Assembly (NCBI GenBank): GCA_016707445.1
Contig: JADJHR010000011.1
Coordinates: 62,001 to 126,000 of the forward strand
Direction of reading: 5' to 3'
Length of the DNA: 64,000 nt
Source of the DNA: Rubrivivax sp.
Lineage (GTDB): Bacteria > Pseudomonadota > Gammaproteobacteria > Burkholderiales > Burkholderiaceae_C
Shown piece after piece: positions 11,487 to 21,165 of this stretch; within the stretch, counting starts at the first letter, position 1, and the number at the start of each line of letters is the position of its first letter. The translations under genes and the position numbers were made by a program. The notes below the pieces were generated by a model. The model worked only from the letters and a program-made list of their open reading frames with translations, searched no databases and was not told the DNA's origin.

Positions 11487-13694
11487 GTGCTTGAGCCCCG
11501 GACCCGCGGTCAGATACGGGCTCAGCGCATCGTCGCCACCTGGCTGCTGGTCGGGCTGGCGGCCTATGTGTTGCTGCCCTGGTACTACCCGCAGAACCTG
11601 ACACTGCTGCGCTCGCTGCCGGGCATCTTCGGTGGCGCCGACACGGCCAGTGGTGTGCTGCAGGCGGCCGTGCATCACAAGCCCTGGCTGTGGGTCGGGC
11701 TGTTCGGGCTGGCCATGGCTGCGTTGGGTTGGTCGCTGCCCGCGGGCCGCACCCAGGGCTGGTTGCTGGTCGGGGGTGCCGGTGTCGGCCTGGTGGGTCT
11801 GCTGGTCAGCGGTTTTGCCATCGGGGCCCAGGGCTGGTCGTACGAGAGCCTGGCGGCCACCTTCGGCGATCTGCCGTCAGGCCAGTTCGGCATCGGCCTC
11901 GGCGGCGCGCTGGTGCTGCTGTGCCTGCTGATGCTGTTGGGCGCGGGCATCGCGCGGCTGGGTTTCTTTCGCGGCGACATCTTCGTGGCCGGCGCGGTGG
12001 TGCTGTGCTCGGGGCTGCTGCTGCTGTTTGTCGCGCTGCCAGTGGGCAAGAGCCTGATCGGCGCCTTTCTGGACGATGCCGGTGCGTTCTCGATCGCGGC
12101 GCTGGCCGAGCGACTGGGCCAGGACCGCGTATGGGGCCTGTCCTGTGTGGTCGGTGGGGTGCGCTGCGGCGTGGCCTGGAACACGCTGTTCCTGGCCTTG
12201 ATCACCGGCGCCGGCACCACCATGCTGGGCACCTTGATCGCGCTGCTGGCCGAACGCGGCAACAAGCGCCTGGCCAGGCCGCTGAACATCCTGGCGCTGC
12301 TGCCGATCATCACGCCGCCGTTTGTCGTCGGCCTGGGCCTGATCCTGCTGTTCGGCCGTGCCGGCCTGGTCAACCAGGCGCTGGAATGGGCCTTCGGCAT
12401 CACGCCGTCGCGCTGGTTCTACGGGTTCTTCGGCATCTGGCTGGCGCAGTTGTTCGCCTTCACGCCGATCGCCTTCATGATCATGCGCGGCGTGGTGCAG
12501 GGCATCAGCCCGAGCATGGAAGAGGCGGCGCAGACCTTGCGGGCCAGCCGCTGGCAGACCTTTGTCACCGTGACGCTGCCGCTGATGAAGCCGGGCCTGG
12601 CAAATGCCTTTCTGGTCGGTTTCATCGAAAGCATGGCCGATTTCGGCAACCCGGTGGTGGTGGGCGGGCAGTTCTCGGTGCTGTCGACCGACATCTTCTT
12701 CGCCATCGTCGGCGCCCAGTACGACCAGGGGCGTGCGGCCTCGCTGGCACTGATCCTGACCGGCTTTGCGCTGACGGTGTTCTTCATTCAGCAGCGCGTG
12801 CTGGGACGCACCAGCTACACCACGCTGACCGGCAAGGGTGATGCCGGCATCGCGATGCCGCTGCCTGACCGCGTGCGCCAGCTTTGCCATGGCGTGGCGC
12901 TGCCCTGGCTGGCGTTCACGCTGGTGGTCTACGTGTTCGCCTTCATCGGCGGTTTCGTGCAGACCTGGGGCCGCGACTACACGCCCACCTTGCGCCACTT
13001 CACGACCGCCTTCGACCTGCAGTGGGGCAGCTATGGCCTGGTGTGGGCCGGCACGGCCTGGAACTCGCTGTTCACCACGCTCAAGCTGTCGGCCATCGCG
13101 GCGCCGATCTGTGCCGCCATCGGCCTCTTGATCAGCTGGCTGCTGGCGCGCACGCAGTTCGTCGGCCAGCGCATCTTCGAGTTCGGCGCGCTGCTGGCCT
13201 TCGCCATCCCGGGCACGGTGCTGGGCGTGAGCTACATCCTGGCCTTCAACGTGCCGCCCTTCGAGCTGACCGGCACCGCGCTGATCATCGTGTTGTGCTT
13301 CGTGTTCCGCAACCTGCCGGTGGGCGTGCGCGCCGGCACCGCCAGCTTCAAGCAGCTGGACAAATCACTCGACGAGGCCAGCACCATGCTGCGCGCCGGC
13401 ACTGCGACCACGCTGCGCCGTGTGGTGCTGCCGCTGCTGAAACCCGCGGTGGTGGCCGCGCTGGTCTACAGCTTCGTGCGCAGCATGACCACGGTGTCGG
13501 CCGTGGTGTTCCTCGTCACCGCCGAGAACGAGCTGGCCACCACCTACATCATCGGCCGCGTCGGCAATGGCGACTACGGCGTGGCGCTGGCCTACTGCAC
13601 GGTGCTGATCGTGCTGATGTCGGCCGTCACCGCGCTGATCCAGTTCGCCGTCGGCGAACGCAAGCTGGGCCGTCGCGCCACGCAAGGACATTGA
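11487..13694 (+). CDS. Fused two-domain ABC permease with extra N-terminal membrane region
   Basis: The inner-membrane permease of the importer contains two BPD_transp_1 modules in one chain. The first EAA-like loop is EEAAQTLRASRWQTFVTVTLP near residue 345, the second DEASTMLRAGTATTLRRVVLP near residue 630. At 735 residues it is about 180 longer than the usual FbpB. The extra length is an N-terminal block of four to five hydrophobic segments (about residues 13-200) before the first typical module. The start is GTG, 3 bp after the binding-protein stop. The ATPase gene follows 2 bp after the stop. Confidence 0.88.
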   Translation: MLEPRTRGQIRAQRIVATWLLVGLAAYVLLPWYYPQNLTLLRSLPGIFGGADTASGVLQAAVHHKPWLWVGLFGLAMAALGWSLPAGRTQGWLLVGGAGVGLVGLLVSGFAIGAQGWSYESLAATFGDLPSGQFGIGLGGALVLLCLLMLLGAGIARLGFFRGDIFVAGAVVLCSGLLLLFVALPVGKSLIGAFLDDAGAFSIAALAERLGQDRVWGLSCVVGGVRCGVAWNTLFLALITGAGTTMLGTLIALLAERGNKRLARPLNILALLPIITPPFVVGLGLILLFGRAGLVNQALEWAFGITPSRWFYGFFGIWLAQLFAFTPIAFMIMRGVVQGISPSMEEAAQTLRASRWQTFVTVTLPLMKPGLANAFLVGFIESMADFGNPVVVGGQFSVLSTDIFFAIVGAQYDQGRAASLALILTGFALTVFFIQQRVLGRTSYTTLTGKGDAGIAMPLPDRVRQLCHGVALPWLAFTLVVYVFAFIGGFVQTWGRDYTPTLRHFTTAFDLQWGSYGLVWAGTAWNSLFTTLKLSAIAAPICAAIGLLISWLLARTQFVGQRIFEFGALLAFAIPGTVLGVSYILAFNVPPFELTGTALIIVLCFVFRNLPVGVRAGTASFKQLDKSLDEASTMLRAGTATTLRRVVLPLLKPAVVAALVYSFVRSMTTVSAVVFLVTAENELATTYIIGRVGNGDYGVALAYCTVLIVLMSAVTALIQFAVGERKLGRRATQGH

Positions 13695-13696
13695 GC

Positions 13697-14743
13697 ATGC
13701 CCGCAGGGATCGAATTCAGGCAGGTCACCAAGCGCTACGGCGATGCGCGCTCGCCGCTGGTCGTCAAGGGCATCGACCTGGTGGTCGAGAAGGGCACGCT
13801 GACCACCATCCTGGGGCCCTCGGGCTGCGGCAAGACCACCCTATTGCGCATGATCGCTGGGCTGGACGCCGCCACCTCGGGCCAGGTGCTGATCGACGGT
13901 CATGACGTCACGACGCTGGGGCCGGCCGAGCGCAACGTATCCATGGTGTTCCAGAGTTATGCGCTGTTCCCGCACATGAACGTGCTGGCCAACGTCTGCT
14001 ACGGCTTGAGCGTCACCGGCGTGCCCAGGGCCGAAGCCGAGCGCCGCGCGCGCGCCAGCATGGACAGCGTGGGCCTGAGCGGCTATGAGCAGCGCCTGCC
14101 CAGCGAGCTGTCGGGCGGCCAGCAACAGCGGGTGGCGGTGGCCCGATCGCTGGTGCTCGAGCCGTCGGTGATGCTGTTCGACGAACCGCTGAGCAACCTT
14201 GACGCCCGCTTGCGGCGTTCGATGCGCGAAGAGATCCGCGCACTGCAGCAGCGCCTGAAGCTCACGGTGGCCTACGTCACGCACGACCAGAGCGAGGCGC
14301 TGGCGGTCAGCGACCAGATCGTGGTGATGAATGCCGGGCTGATCGCGCAGGCCGGCACGCCGCAGCAGCTGTACGAGCATCCGCACAGTGAGTTCGTCGC
14401 CGGTTTCATGGGTGAGGCGATGCTGTTTGCCGCCACCGCGTCGGCCGACGGCCAGGTGCAGCTGGGTCCCTTGCGCTTCCAGGCGCGGCGCCAGGTCAGG
14501 GCCGGGCCGGTGAAGGTGGCGGTGCGGCCCGAAGCCTGGGCGGTGACGGCGCCGGGCATCGGCGCGCTGGATGGCCGGCTGGCCAAGTGTGCCTACCTGG
14601 GCAGCTTTCAAGAGCTGACCGTCGAGACCTCGATTGGCGAGATCTTCGTCGTCTCGCCCGACCTCAGCCACCGCTGGACGGTGGGTGATGTGCTGGCCCT
14701 GCAACTGCTGGGCAATGGCGTGTCGGTGGTCGAGGCGGTCTGA
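13697..14743 (+). CDS. ABC transporter ATPase of the FbpC/PotA type
   Basis: The 348-residue ATPase energises the permease upstream. The Walker A motif GPSGCGKTT is at about residue 40, the Q-loop is MVFQSYALFPHMNV, the signature LSGGQQQRVAVARS and the Walker B VMLFDEPLSNLDA. A C-terminal TOBE-like regulatory region follows residue 240 (VAVRPEAWAV). The start is an ATG with GAG upstream, 2 bp after the permease stop. It is the last gene of the three-gene importer operon and is convergent with gspB. Confidence 0.9.
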   Translation: MPAGIEFRQVTKRYGDARSPLVVKGIDLVVEKGTLTTILGPSGCGKTTLLRMIAGLDAATSGQVLIDGHDVTTLGPAERNVSMVFQSYALFPHMNVLANVCYGLSVTGVPRAEAERRARASMDSVGLSGYEQRLPSELSGGQQQRVAVARSLVLEPSVMLFDEPLSNLDARLRRSMREEIRALQQRLKLTVAYVTHDQSEALAVSDQIVVMNAGLIAQAGTPQQLYEHPHSEFVAGFMGEAMLFAATASADGQVQLGPLRFQARRQVRAGPVKVAVRPEAWAVTAPGIGALDGRLAKCAYLGSFQELTVETSIGEIFVVSPDLSHRWTVGDVLALQLLGNGVSVVEAV

Positions 14744-14752
14744 CGCTGGCGC

Positions 14753-15388
14753 TCAGTACGGCCGCTCGATCAGGCGGCCGTCCACGCGCAGCAGCGCCGA
14801 GCGCGGGGTGATGCGTTCAAGCCTGATGCCGTCACCCAGATCGCTGCCCTCCCGCACAAGCAGCCCGCCCAGCATCACGAAGCGCTGCGCCGGGTCCGGC
14901 GAGTACACGCCGCCGCTGAACACCAATCGCAGCACAGCCTGGCGCAAGGGCTCGGGCAGATCACCGAGCGTTACCGGCTTGGATGGGGCGGCGCTGGCCG
15001 GCCGCGGGGGCAGTGCGGGCGCTGGAATCGGTGCCGCCACGAGCTTTGGTGCTGGTGCTGGTGTTCCTGCCGGTGGTGGTGCAGATGCTGGTGCTGCTAC
15101 CGGCGCTGGTGGCGCGACGGCTGGCGCGCTTGCCGCTGGGGCTGAAGATGGGGTTGCTGCCGGTGCGGCCCGGGCAGCCGGTGCCGGCGTGCGCGACAAC
15201 CACCCGCCAAGCAGTGCCGACACCAGCGCAAGGCCGATCACCGCGATCGCCAGCAAGACGGTGCGCCGCGCGCGGCGCGCTGGGTCGGCGGCGGTCGGCA
15301 GGCCTCGCGTCACCTGCTGCAGTGCCGGGGTTTGTCCGCGCTGGCGTTCGGCATCGGCGCGGCGCAAGGCGTCGAGGATGAAACTCAT
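14753..15388 (-). CDS. gspB: General secretion pathway protein B-like
   Basis: A 211-residue protein starting MSFILDALRRADAERQRG, the well-conserved N-terminus of GspB/ExeB. One membrane helix lies at about residues 43-64. A long alanine/proline-rich periplasmic linker (about 68-135) precedes the C-terminal GspB domain (GDLPEPLRQAVLRLVFSGGVYS). With GspA it helps assemble the type II secretin in the peptidoglycan. It overlaps gspA by 4 bp. No other core gsp genes are in the immediate neighbourhood. Confidence 0.85.
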   Translation of the reverse strand: MSFILDALRRADAERQRGQTPALQQVTRGLPTAADPARRARRTVLLAIAVIGLALVSALLGGWLSRTPAPAARAAPAATPSSAPAASAPAVAPPAPVAAPASAPPPAGTPAPAPKLVAAPIPAPALPPRPASAAPSKPVTLGDLPEPLRQAVLRLVFSGGVYSPDPAQRFVMLGGLLVREGSDLGDGIRLERITPRSALLRVDGRLIERPY

Positions 15389-16977
15389 GGTCCTGGCTCC
15401 GCTGCGCGCAGGCGCGGTTCGTCGATGCCGGCGGCGCGGTTGAGCTGCATCAGCGTGATCGGGCCGGCCACGCCGTCGAGTGCCAGGCCCTGGCCGACCT
15501 GGAACGCGAACACGCGCTGCCGCAGGGCTTCGTCGCGCCCGCGCTGGGCCAGGCTGCCGCTGGCCTGGCCCTGCAGCGCCTGCAGGTGGTCGAACACCCA
15601 GTCGGCGGTTTCGGGGCCCACCTTTTCTCCGGCCGCCAGCCAGCCCGGCGGTGGCCGCCACAGCGTGCTGAAGCTGCCCGGCCAGACGGCAGGCAGCAGG
15701 GCCACCGGCAGCTGCTGCGTGCCCTGGCTGCCTTGCAGTGACAAGGCCTTGGGGCCGATCGATTGCAACAGCACCGGCACGCCCGACCCCAGCTGCAGCA
15801 GCATTGGCCGCTCCAGTCGGCGCAGCAGCGCCAGGTCGCCGCTGCCGTCATGGCAGGCCAGGCCCTGGGTCAGCGCAGCGGCGCAGACCTCGGCCTTGTT
15901 GCCCGCAGGCAGTGACCAGAGTGCTGCCAGCGCCGACCAGGCGCTGCGTTCGTTGGCGAAGCCCTGCATCGCTTCTGGCGCAGCCAGCGTGGCCGCGGCG
16001 GATGTGGCGGACGCGGCTGGCCCCGACGGCGCCGTGCTGGCGGTGGCAGCGGGTGTTCGCGCTTGCAGCCACCACCAGGCGCCGCCACCCAGGCCAAGCA
16101 CCAGCAGCACCAGCAGCACCAGCATGCCGGCCAGCGCGGCGCGCGGTGCCGGCGCGGTGTGGCTGCGCGCGGAGCCTTCCACTTCCTGCGCGGCCTGGCG
16201 CACGATGGCCGGGCCGATGTGCGTCGTTCCCGTTGCATAGGCGCCCAGCAGCGCGCGCTGGCACAACAGGTTGATGCGCCGGGGCACGCCGCCGCTCAGG
16301 CGGTGCACCAGCGCCAGCGCGCGGCGATCGAAAGGCGGCTCGCCGCCGAGACCGGCCACGCTCAGCCGGTGGCGCACGTAGTCGGCCGTTTCGGCCGCCG
16401 TCAACGGCCCCAGATGCACGCGGGCGATGATGCGCTGTGCCAGTTGTTCCAGCTCGGGTCGGGCCAGCATGTCGCGCAGCTCGGGCTGGCCGATCAGCAC
16501 GATCTGCAGCAGCTTGCGCTCGTTGGTCTCCAGGTTGGTCAGCAGGCGCAGCAGTTCCAGCAGCGGCGCCGACAGCGCCTGCGCCTCGTCGACCACCAGC
16601 AGGCATTGCTGACCCTGGGCGTGGGCGTCGAGCAGGAAGCGGTTCAGCGCGTCGATGTAGGGCTTGACCGTGTCTGCCGGCGCCGTGTCGATGCCGAACT
16701 CCTGGCACACGGTCTGCAGCAGTTCCACCGGCGTCAGCGTCGGGTTGTACAGGTAGGCCACGCGGTGGCCGGGGGGCACCTGCTCCAGAAAGCAGCGGCA
16801 CAAGGTGGTCTTGCCGGTGCCGATGTCGCCGGTCAGCAGCACGAAGCCGCCTCCGGCCTGCAGGCCGTAGATCAGATGCGCCAGCGCCTCGCGGTGCATC
16901 ACGCTCAGATGCAGAAAGCGCGGGTCGGGCGCGATCGAGAACGCCTCTTGCTGCAGGCCGAAGAAGGGCGCGTACAT
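15385..16977 (-). CDS. gspA: General secretion pathway AAA ATPase GspA/ExeA
   Basis: A 530-residue protein with a cytoplasmic AAA domain (Walker A GDIGTGKT at residues 50-57, Walker B LLVVDEAQ near 126-133), one membrane helix at about 281-303, and a periplasmic tail ending in a peptidoglycan-binding-type domain (FQVGQGLALDGVAGPITLMQLNRAAG). The N-terminus MYAPFFGLQQEAFSIAPDPRFL is the family hallmark. GspA and GspB form a complex that positions the type II secretin in the cell wall. Translationally coupled to gspB. Confidence 0.9.
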   Translation of the reverse strand: MYAPFFGLQQEAFSIAPDPRFLHLSVMHREALAHLIYGLQAGGGFVLLTGDIGTGKTTLCRCFLEQVPPGHRVAYLYNPTLTPVELLQTVCQEFGIDTAPADTVKPYIDALNRFLLDAHAQGQQCLLVVDEAQALSAPLLELLRLLTNLETNERKLLQIVLIGQPELRDMLARPELEQLAQRIIARVHLGPLTAAETADYVRHRLSVAGLGGEPPFDRRALALVHRLSGGVPRRINLLCQRALLGAYATGTTHIGPAIVRQAAQEVEGSARSHTAPAPRAALAGMLVLLVLLVLGLGGGAWWWLQARTPAATASTAPSGPAASATSAAATLAAPEAMQGFANERSAWSALAALWSLPAGNKAEVCAAALTQGLACHDGSGDLALLRRLERPMLLQLGSGVPVLLQSIGPKALSLQGSQGTQQLPVALLPAVWPGSFSTLWRPPPGWLAAGEKVGPETADWVFDHLQALQGQASGSLAQRGRDEALRQRVFAFQVGQGLALDGVAGPITLMQLNRAAGIDEPRLRAAEPGP

Positions 16978-17128
16978 GGGGTGCGCAGCATAGCCCCTGC
17001 CCCTGCCGTCACCCAGGGTGTCGCGGGGCGCGTTCTAATTCCGCCATGACCGGATCGCCCAACTCGAACAGCTCGCTACCGGGGTCGCCGACACCGGCAA
17101 CTTCCGCCAGCGGTCGGCCTGTGCACCC

Positions 17129-17752
17129 GTGACGCGCGCCGTGGTGTTTGACCTCGGCGCCGTGCTCTTTCAGTGGCAGCCGTTGCAGCTGCTGCAGCAA
17201 TGCGTTCCCGAGCTGGCGGCCGACGAAGAACGGGCGCGCACGCTGGCCGCGCAGATCTTCGAGAGCCTCACGCCCGACAGCGACTGGGCGCGCTTCGATC
17301 TGGGCCTGATTGCCGAGGCCGATCTGGCCTTGCGCATCGCTGGCCGCACCGGCGTGCCGCCGGCATCGATTCATCGTGTGATCGACGCCATCCCGTCTCA
17401 TCTGCAGCCGCAGGCACCGACGCTGGCGCTGTTGCGACACCTGCAGGCCAGGGGCTACCGGCTGTACTACCTGTCGAACATGCCAAGACCGTATGCCGAT
17501 CATCTGGAGCGTTGCAACGCCTTCATGGCCGACTTTGCCGACGGCATCTTCTCGTGCCGTGTCGGCCTGATGAAGCCGCATGCGGCGATCTTTGCGCTGG
17601 CCGAGCGGCGCTTCGGCATCGACCCTGCGAACACGCTGTTCATCGACGATCACGCCGACAACGTGGCCGCGGCGCGCCGGCGCAGCTGGCAGGCGCTGCA
17701 GTTTGCCGATGCCGGGCAGTGCAGCGCCGAGATGCAGGCCCTGGGCTGGTGA
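17129..17752 (+). CDS. HAD-superfamily hydrolase (YihX-like phosphatase)
   Basis: A 207-residue haloacid dehalogenase-type hydrolase. Motif I is VVFDLGAVLF near residue 5, with Gly in place of the second Asp, as in YihX-type sugar-phosphate phosphatases. Motif II is YYLSNM near residue 115. The lysine of motif III is in GLMKPHAAIF, and motif IV is LFIDDHADNV near residue 172. The start is GTG. The small helical cap sits between motifs I and II. Substrate unknown. The stop is 4 bp from the stop of a convergent gene. Confidence 0.85.
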   Translation: MTRAVVFDLGAVLFQWQPLQLLQQCVPELAADEERARTLAAQIFESLTPDSDWARFDLGLIAEADLALRIAGRTGVPPASIHRVIDAIPSHLQPQAPTLALLRHLQARGYRLYYLSNMPRPYADHLERCNAFMADFADGIFSCRVGLMKPHAAIFALAERRFGIDPANTLFIDDHADNVAAARRRSWQALQFADAGQCSAEMQALGW

Positions 17753-17755
17753 GCT

Positions 17756-18766
17756 TCAGCGCGGGACCGGCAGCGCGTGGCCCTGCAGGCGCTGCCAGTA
17801 CCACGGCAGCAGGCGCGACAGGTCGGGGCGCTGGCCGGCGGCGCGTGGCACTGGCAAGGCCTGCAGCGGGCTGGCCCGTTCGGCCACCCCGAAGCTGAAG
17901 CTGTAGGTCGGCTCCAGGCCCATGCGCAGGTCGGTGATCAATACCTGCCCGTCTTGCGCATGCACCTTGTAAAAGCCGTGGCTGAAGTCGCGGATGCGCT
18001 GCGCGCTGTCGTTGCCCTGCAGCTCGGCGTCGAGCGCGCGGCCGCGATCGAAGCGGTCGAAGTGCAGTGGCCCCGGGGCATCCAGCAGCGCGTGGAAACC
18101 TTCGAGAACCTGGTCATCCGACAGGGCCACCACGCGCCACAGCAGTGAGCTGAAGGCCGCCGGCGTGACCAGCACGCGCTCGGCCTGCACGCCTTGCGCG
18201 GCCAGCGACGACCTGGCCAGGCGCTCGACGTGCTGCTGCACGAGCACGCCCCAGCCCAGGTAGGCCGTGCCCAGCGCCAGCCCAATTAGGTTGGCGCGCA
18301 GGCCAGTCTGGCTGCCGCGCGTGGCCAGTGCCCAGGCCGTGCCACCCAGCCAGGCCAGCGTGACCAGCGGGTCGATGATGAAGACCGTGCCCAGCCCATA
18401 GGGATGGTTGCTGAAGGGCAGCGCCAGCTGCGTGCCGTAGACCGTGAAGGCGTCGAGCAGGGGGTGCGTGACCAGGACCAGCCACAAGGCCAGCCACCAG
18501 TGCCGCCAGCGGTCCCATTCGCCGTGCAAGGTGACCACCAGCGCGGTCAATGGCAGCGAGAACAGGCTGAGCCAGAACAGCGCGTGCGTCTCGGCGCGGT
18601 GCAGCACCATGTTCAACACCGGGTCACCGTGATCGATCAGCACGTCCAGGTCGGGCAGCGTGCCGGCCACCGCGCCCCACAGCACCGACTTCCACAAGGC
18701 CGTGCGGCGCCGCATCACCGCCACACCCACGGCCGCACCCAGCGCGACCTGGGTCAGCGAATCCAA
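17756..18766 (-). CDS. YdjM/YbcI-type membrane-bound metal-dependent hydrolase
   Basis: A 336-residue inner-membrane protein of the family often labelled 'metal-dependent hydrolase'. The conserved N-terminus MDSLTQVALGAAVG is followed by GTLPDLDVL and the His-rich HRAETHALFWL and THPLLDAFTVYGTQ motifs, which may bind metal. About five hydrophobic segments lie in the first 200 residues; the C-terminal 130 residues look soluble. The biochemical role of the family is not established. It is followed by an M14-like peptidase in the same direction. Confidence 0.8.
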   Translation of the reverse strand: MDSLTQVALGAAVGVAVMRRRTALWKSVLWGAVAGTLPDLDVLIDHGDPVLNMVLHRAETHALFWLSLFSLPLTALVVTLHGEWDRWRHWWLALWLVLVTHPLLDAFTVYGTQLALPFSNHPYGLGTVFIIDPLVTLAWLGGTAWALATRGSQTGLRANLIGLALGTAYLGWGVLVQQHVERLARSSLAAQGVQAERVLVTPAAFSSLLWRVVALSDDQVLEGFHALLDAPGPLHFDRFDRGRALDAELQGNDSAQRIRDFSHGFYKVHAQDGQVLITDLRMGLEPTYSFSFGVAERASPLQALPVPRAAGQRPDLSRLLPWYWQRLQGHALPVPR

Positions 18767-18770
18767 GGGG

Positions 18771-19862
18771 TCAGCCGCTCAGCCCGACCAGTGCCTGGCG
18801 CACGGCCTCGTCGGCTTGCAGCACCACCTGGCGTTTCCAGCCCAGGGTGTCGGTGTAGAAGGCGTCACGCGTCTGGCGCTTGATGGCCTGGCGCGTGGCG
18901 GCATCGGTCTCGGGGTGGTTGTCCAGCCACTGGTCGGCGCGCAGTGCCAGCATCACCTCGTTCAGCGGCAAGGTGCCGTATTCCAGCGCCATGCCGGTGT
19001 ATTCGGCCTCTGGGCATTCACCGTATAGGGCTTCGAAGGCCATGCCCGACAGCTGTGCCGATGACGAAGACCCGTCGTAGATCGATGTCACCTGCGGCCC
19101 CCACCAGTCGCGGGCTCTGGCCAACGCGGCGGCGTCGTCGCGGGCGCCGAAGATGCGCTCGCCATGGCCACTGGGCCCGAGGCCGGTGTGCAGGTCGATC
19201 CAGGCCAGGCGGCTGCAGCGCTGCGCCTGCTCGCGCAGGATCTGGCGCCAGGCGACATGGCTCCAGGTCGGATTGCGCCCGGCGAAGAACAGGCCTTCGG
19301 GGTGGTCGTGCTGGCCGCTGCTGACTGCGGTCTGGAAGGCGCGCACGCCGTTGCGGGTGATGAAGTCGGCAATCGCTGCGTCGGCTGCGGCTGGCGGCGG
19401 CCAGCTGGCGGGAACCAGGGCATGGGCCAGTTCGTCGTAACCCGCGTTGTGCGGCAGCGGCTGGCTGAAGTCGACGAAGTTGCGGTTCAGGTCGACGTTT
19501 TCCTGCGTCGTACGCCGCCACCATGAAAAGCCCCAGGGGTTGAGCGCGTGCACGTACAGCAGCGCGACATGGGCGGCTGCAGCGGCCTGGTGCAGGCTGG
19601 GGTCGCGCAGCAGCGCCACCTGGATGCCCGAGCCGCAGAAACCCTCCACCCCATGGCAGCCGCTGGTGACGATGAGCAGCCGCTGCGCATCGGCTGCGCC
19701 GAAGCGTGCGACATCGATGCCCAGGTCTTCACCGTCGGCGCCCACCAGCGGATGCCGATGGGCCTGCACCGGCAGTCCGGCGCCGTCGGCGGCAAACAGG
19801 AATTGCGTGCGTGCCTCGGCGTAGGTCTGCCCGAAACAGCTGCCGATGTCGTCGACGGCCAT
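18771..19862 (-). CDS. M14-like zinc carboxypeptidase (DUF2817 type)
   Basis: A 363-residue protein similar to the DUF2817 branch of M14 metallopeptidases. The putative zinc site is SGCHGVEGFCGSG (His and Glu near residues 70-73) with the later IDLHTGLGPSGHGE (near residue 216). The acidic catalytic residue may lie in ALEYGTLP. No signal peptide is seen, so it is probably cytoplasmic. It lies head-to-tail with an M20 amidohydrolase 13 bp away; the pair may serve peptide turnover, but that is inference. Confidence 0.8.
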   Translation of the reverse strand: MAVDDIGSCFGQTYAEARTQFLFAADGAGLPVQAHRHPLVGADGEDLGIDVARFGAADAQRLLIVTSGCHGVEGFCGSGIQVALLRDPSLHQAAAAAHVALLYVHALNPWGFSWWRRTTQENVDLNRNFVDFSQPLPHNAGYDELAHALVPASWPPPAAADAAIADFITRNGVRAFQTAVSSGQHDHPEGLFFAGRNPTWSHVAWRQILREQAQRCSRLAWIDLHTGLGPSGHGERIFGARDDAAALARARDWWGPQVTSIYDGSSSSAQLSGMAFEALYGECPEAEYTGMALEYGTLPLNEVMLALRADQWLDNHPETDAATRQAIKRQTRDAFYTDTLGWKRQVVLQADEAVRQALVGLSG

Positions 19863-19875
19863 GGTGGTCAGGTGT

Positions 19876-21069
19876 TCAGCGTGGCGTGGCCAGCCACTTC
19901 TCGGCCAGCCGCACCCAGGCGGTTGCGCCCAGCGGGATCAGGTCGTCGTTGAAGTCGTAGTTGGGGTTGTGCAGCATGCACGGGCCTTCGCCATGGCCCA
20001 GCTCGCGGTGGCTGCCGTCGCCGTTGCCGATCATGAAGTAGCAGCCGGCCTTGACCTGCAGGAAGTAGCTGAAATCTTCAGACCCCATCGTTGGCTCGTA
20101 GGGCAGTACGTTCTCGGTGCCCACCACCTCGGCCAGCAGCGAGCGCGTGAAGTCGGTCTCGGCCACGTGGTTGACCGTGGCCGGGTAGTTGCGGTGGAAA
20201 TGGAACTCGCAGCGCGCCTCGAAGGCCGCGCAGGTCGATTCGGCCACCGTCTGCATGCGGCGCTGGATGAGGTCGAGCACTTCGGTGCTGAAGGTGCGCA
20301 CCGTGCCCTGGACCGTGCAGCTGTCGGGGATCACGTTGGTGGCCTCGCCGGCGTGGATCATCGTCACCGAGATCACCGCGGTGTCGATCGGCCGCTTGTT
20401 GCGCGTGACGATGGTCTGGAAGGCCTGCACCATCTGGCAGGCCACCGGCACCGGGTCGACGCCGTTGTGCGGCAGCGCGGCATGCGCGCCACGGCCGTGG
20501 ATGGTGATCTTGAACTCGTTCGAGCTGGCCATCATTGGCCCCGGCGCCAGCGCGAACTGGCCGACCTTCATGCCGGGCCAGTTGTGCATGCCAAAGATGG
20601 CCTCCATAGGGAACTTCTCGAACAGGCCGTCCTTGATCATCTCGCGCGCACCGCCGCCGCCTTCCTCGGCCGGCTGGAACACCAGGTACACCGTGCCGTC
20701 GAAGTTGCGGTTGCTCGACAGGTGCTTGGCCGCGGCCAGCAGCATCGCGGTGTGGCCATCGTGGCCGCAGGCGTGCATCTTGCCGTGGTGCTGGCTGCGG
20801 TGCGCAAAGTGGTTGTGCTCGGTCATCGGCAGCGCGTCGATGTCGGCGCGCAGGCCCAATGCGCGGCTGGACGTGCCGTTCTTGACGATGCCCACGACGC
20901 CGGTCGTGCCCATGCCGCGGTGGATGGGGATGCCCCAGTCGGTCAGCGCCTTGGCGATCAGGTCCGAGGTGCGCTGTTCCTGGAAGCACAGCTCGGGGTG
21001 CGCGTGGATGTCGCGCCGCAGCGCGGTGATGGCCGAGGCATCGGCCAGGATGGATTCGATCATTCGCAT
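19876..21069 (-). CDS. M20-family amidohydrolase (hippurate hydrolase-like)
   Basis: A 397-residue M20D amidohydrolase that cleaves N-acyl amino acids such as hippurate. The metal ligands are visible in the blocks LRADIDALPM, KMHACGHDGHTAMLL, FQPAEEGGGGA and the late MGSEDFSYF. The dimerisation domain begins at about residue 180 (NEFKITIHGRGAHAALPH). Length and motifs are standard. Several copies per genome are usual in Burkholderiales, so the exact substrate is not fixed. Confidence 0.92.
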   Translation of the reverse strand: MRMIESILADASAITALRRDIHAHPELCFQEQRTSDLIAKALTDWGIPIHRGMGTTGVVGIVKNGTSSRALGLRADIDALPMTEHNHFAHRSQHHGKMHACGHDGHTAMLLAAAKHLSSNRNFDGTVYLVFQPAEEGGGGAREMIKDGLFEKFPMEAIFGMHNWPGMKVGQFALAPGPMMASSNEFKITIHGRGAHAALPHNGVDPVPVACQMVQAFQTIVTRNKRPIDTAVISVTMIHAGEATNVIPDSCTVQGTVRTFSTEVLDLIQRRMQTVAESTCAAFEARCEFHFHRNYPATVNHVAETDFTRSLLAEVVGTENVLPYEPTMGSEDFSYFLQVKAGCYFMIGNGDGSHRELGHGEGPCMLHNPNYDFNDDLIPLGATAWVRLAEKWLATPR

Positions 21070-21165
21070 GGCGGGCCTGCTGCAGTGTCTGAGGGATGGG
21101 CCAGTTTACGGCGCCTGACGATCCCCTGCCGCAGATCCCCTATGGCCCCCGGCGCATCGCCGGGT

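Noticed and set aside
10281..11678. Extension of the beta-helix gene upstream to 11678 on the minus strand
   Set aside because: The upstream part is antisense to the binding-protein gene and a proper signal peptide starts at 10280.
10452..14743. Naming the importer as a ferric iron or a 2-aminoethylphosphonate system
   Set aside because: Both belong to the same family and no decisive ligand residues or linked metabolic genes are visible.
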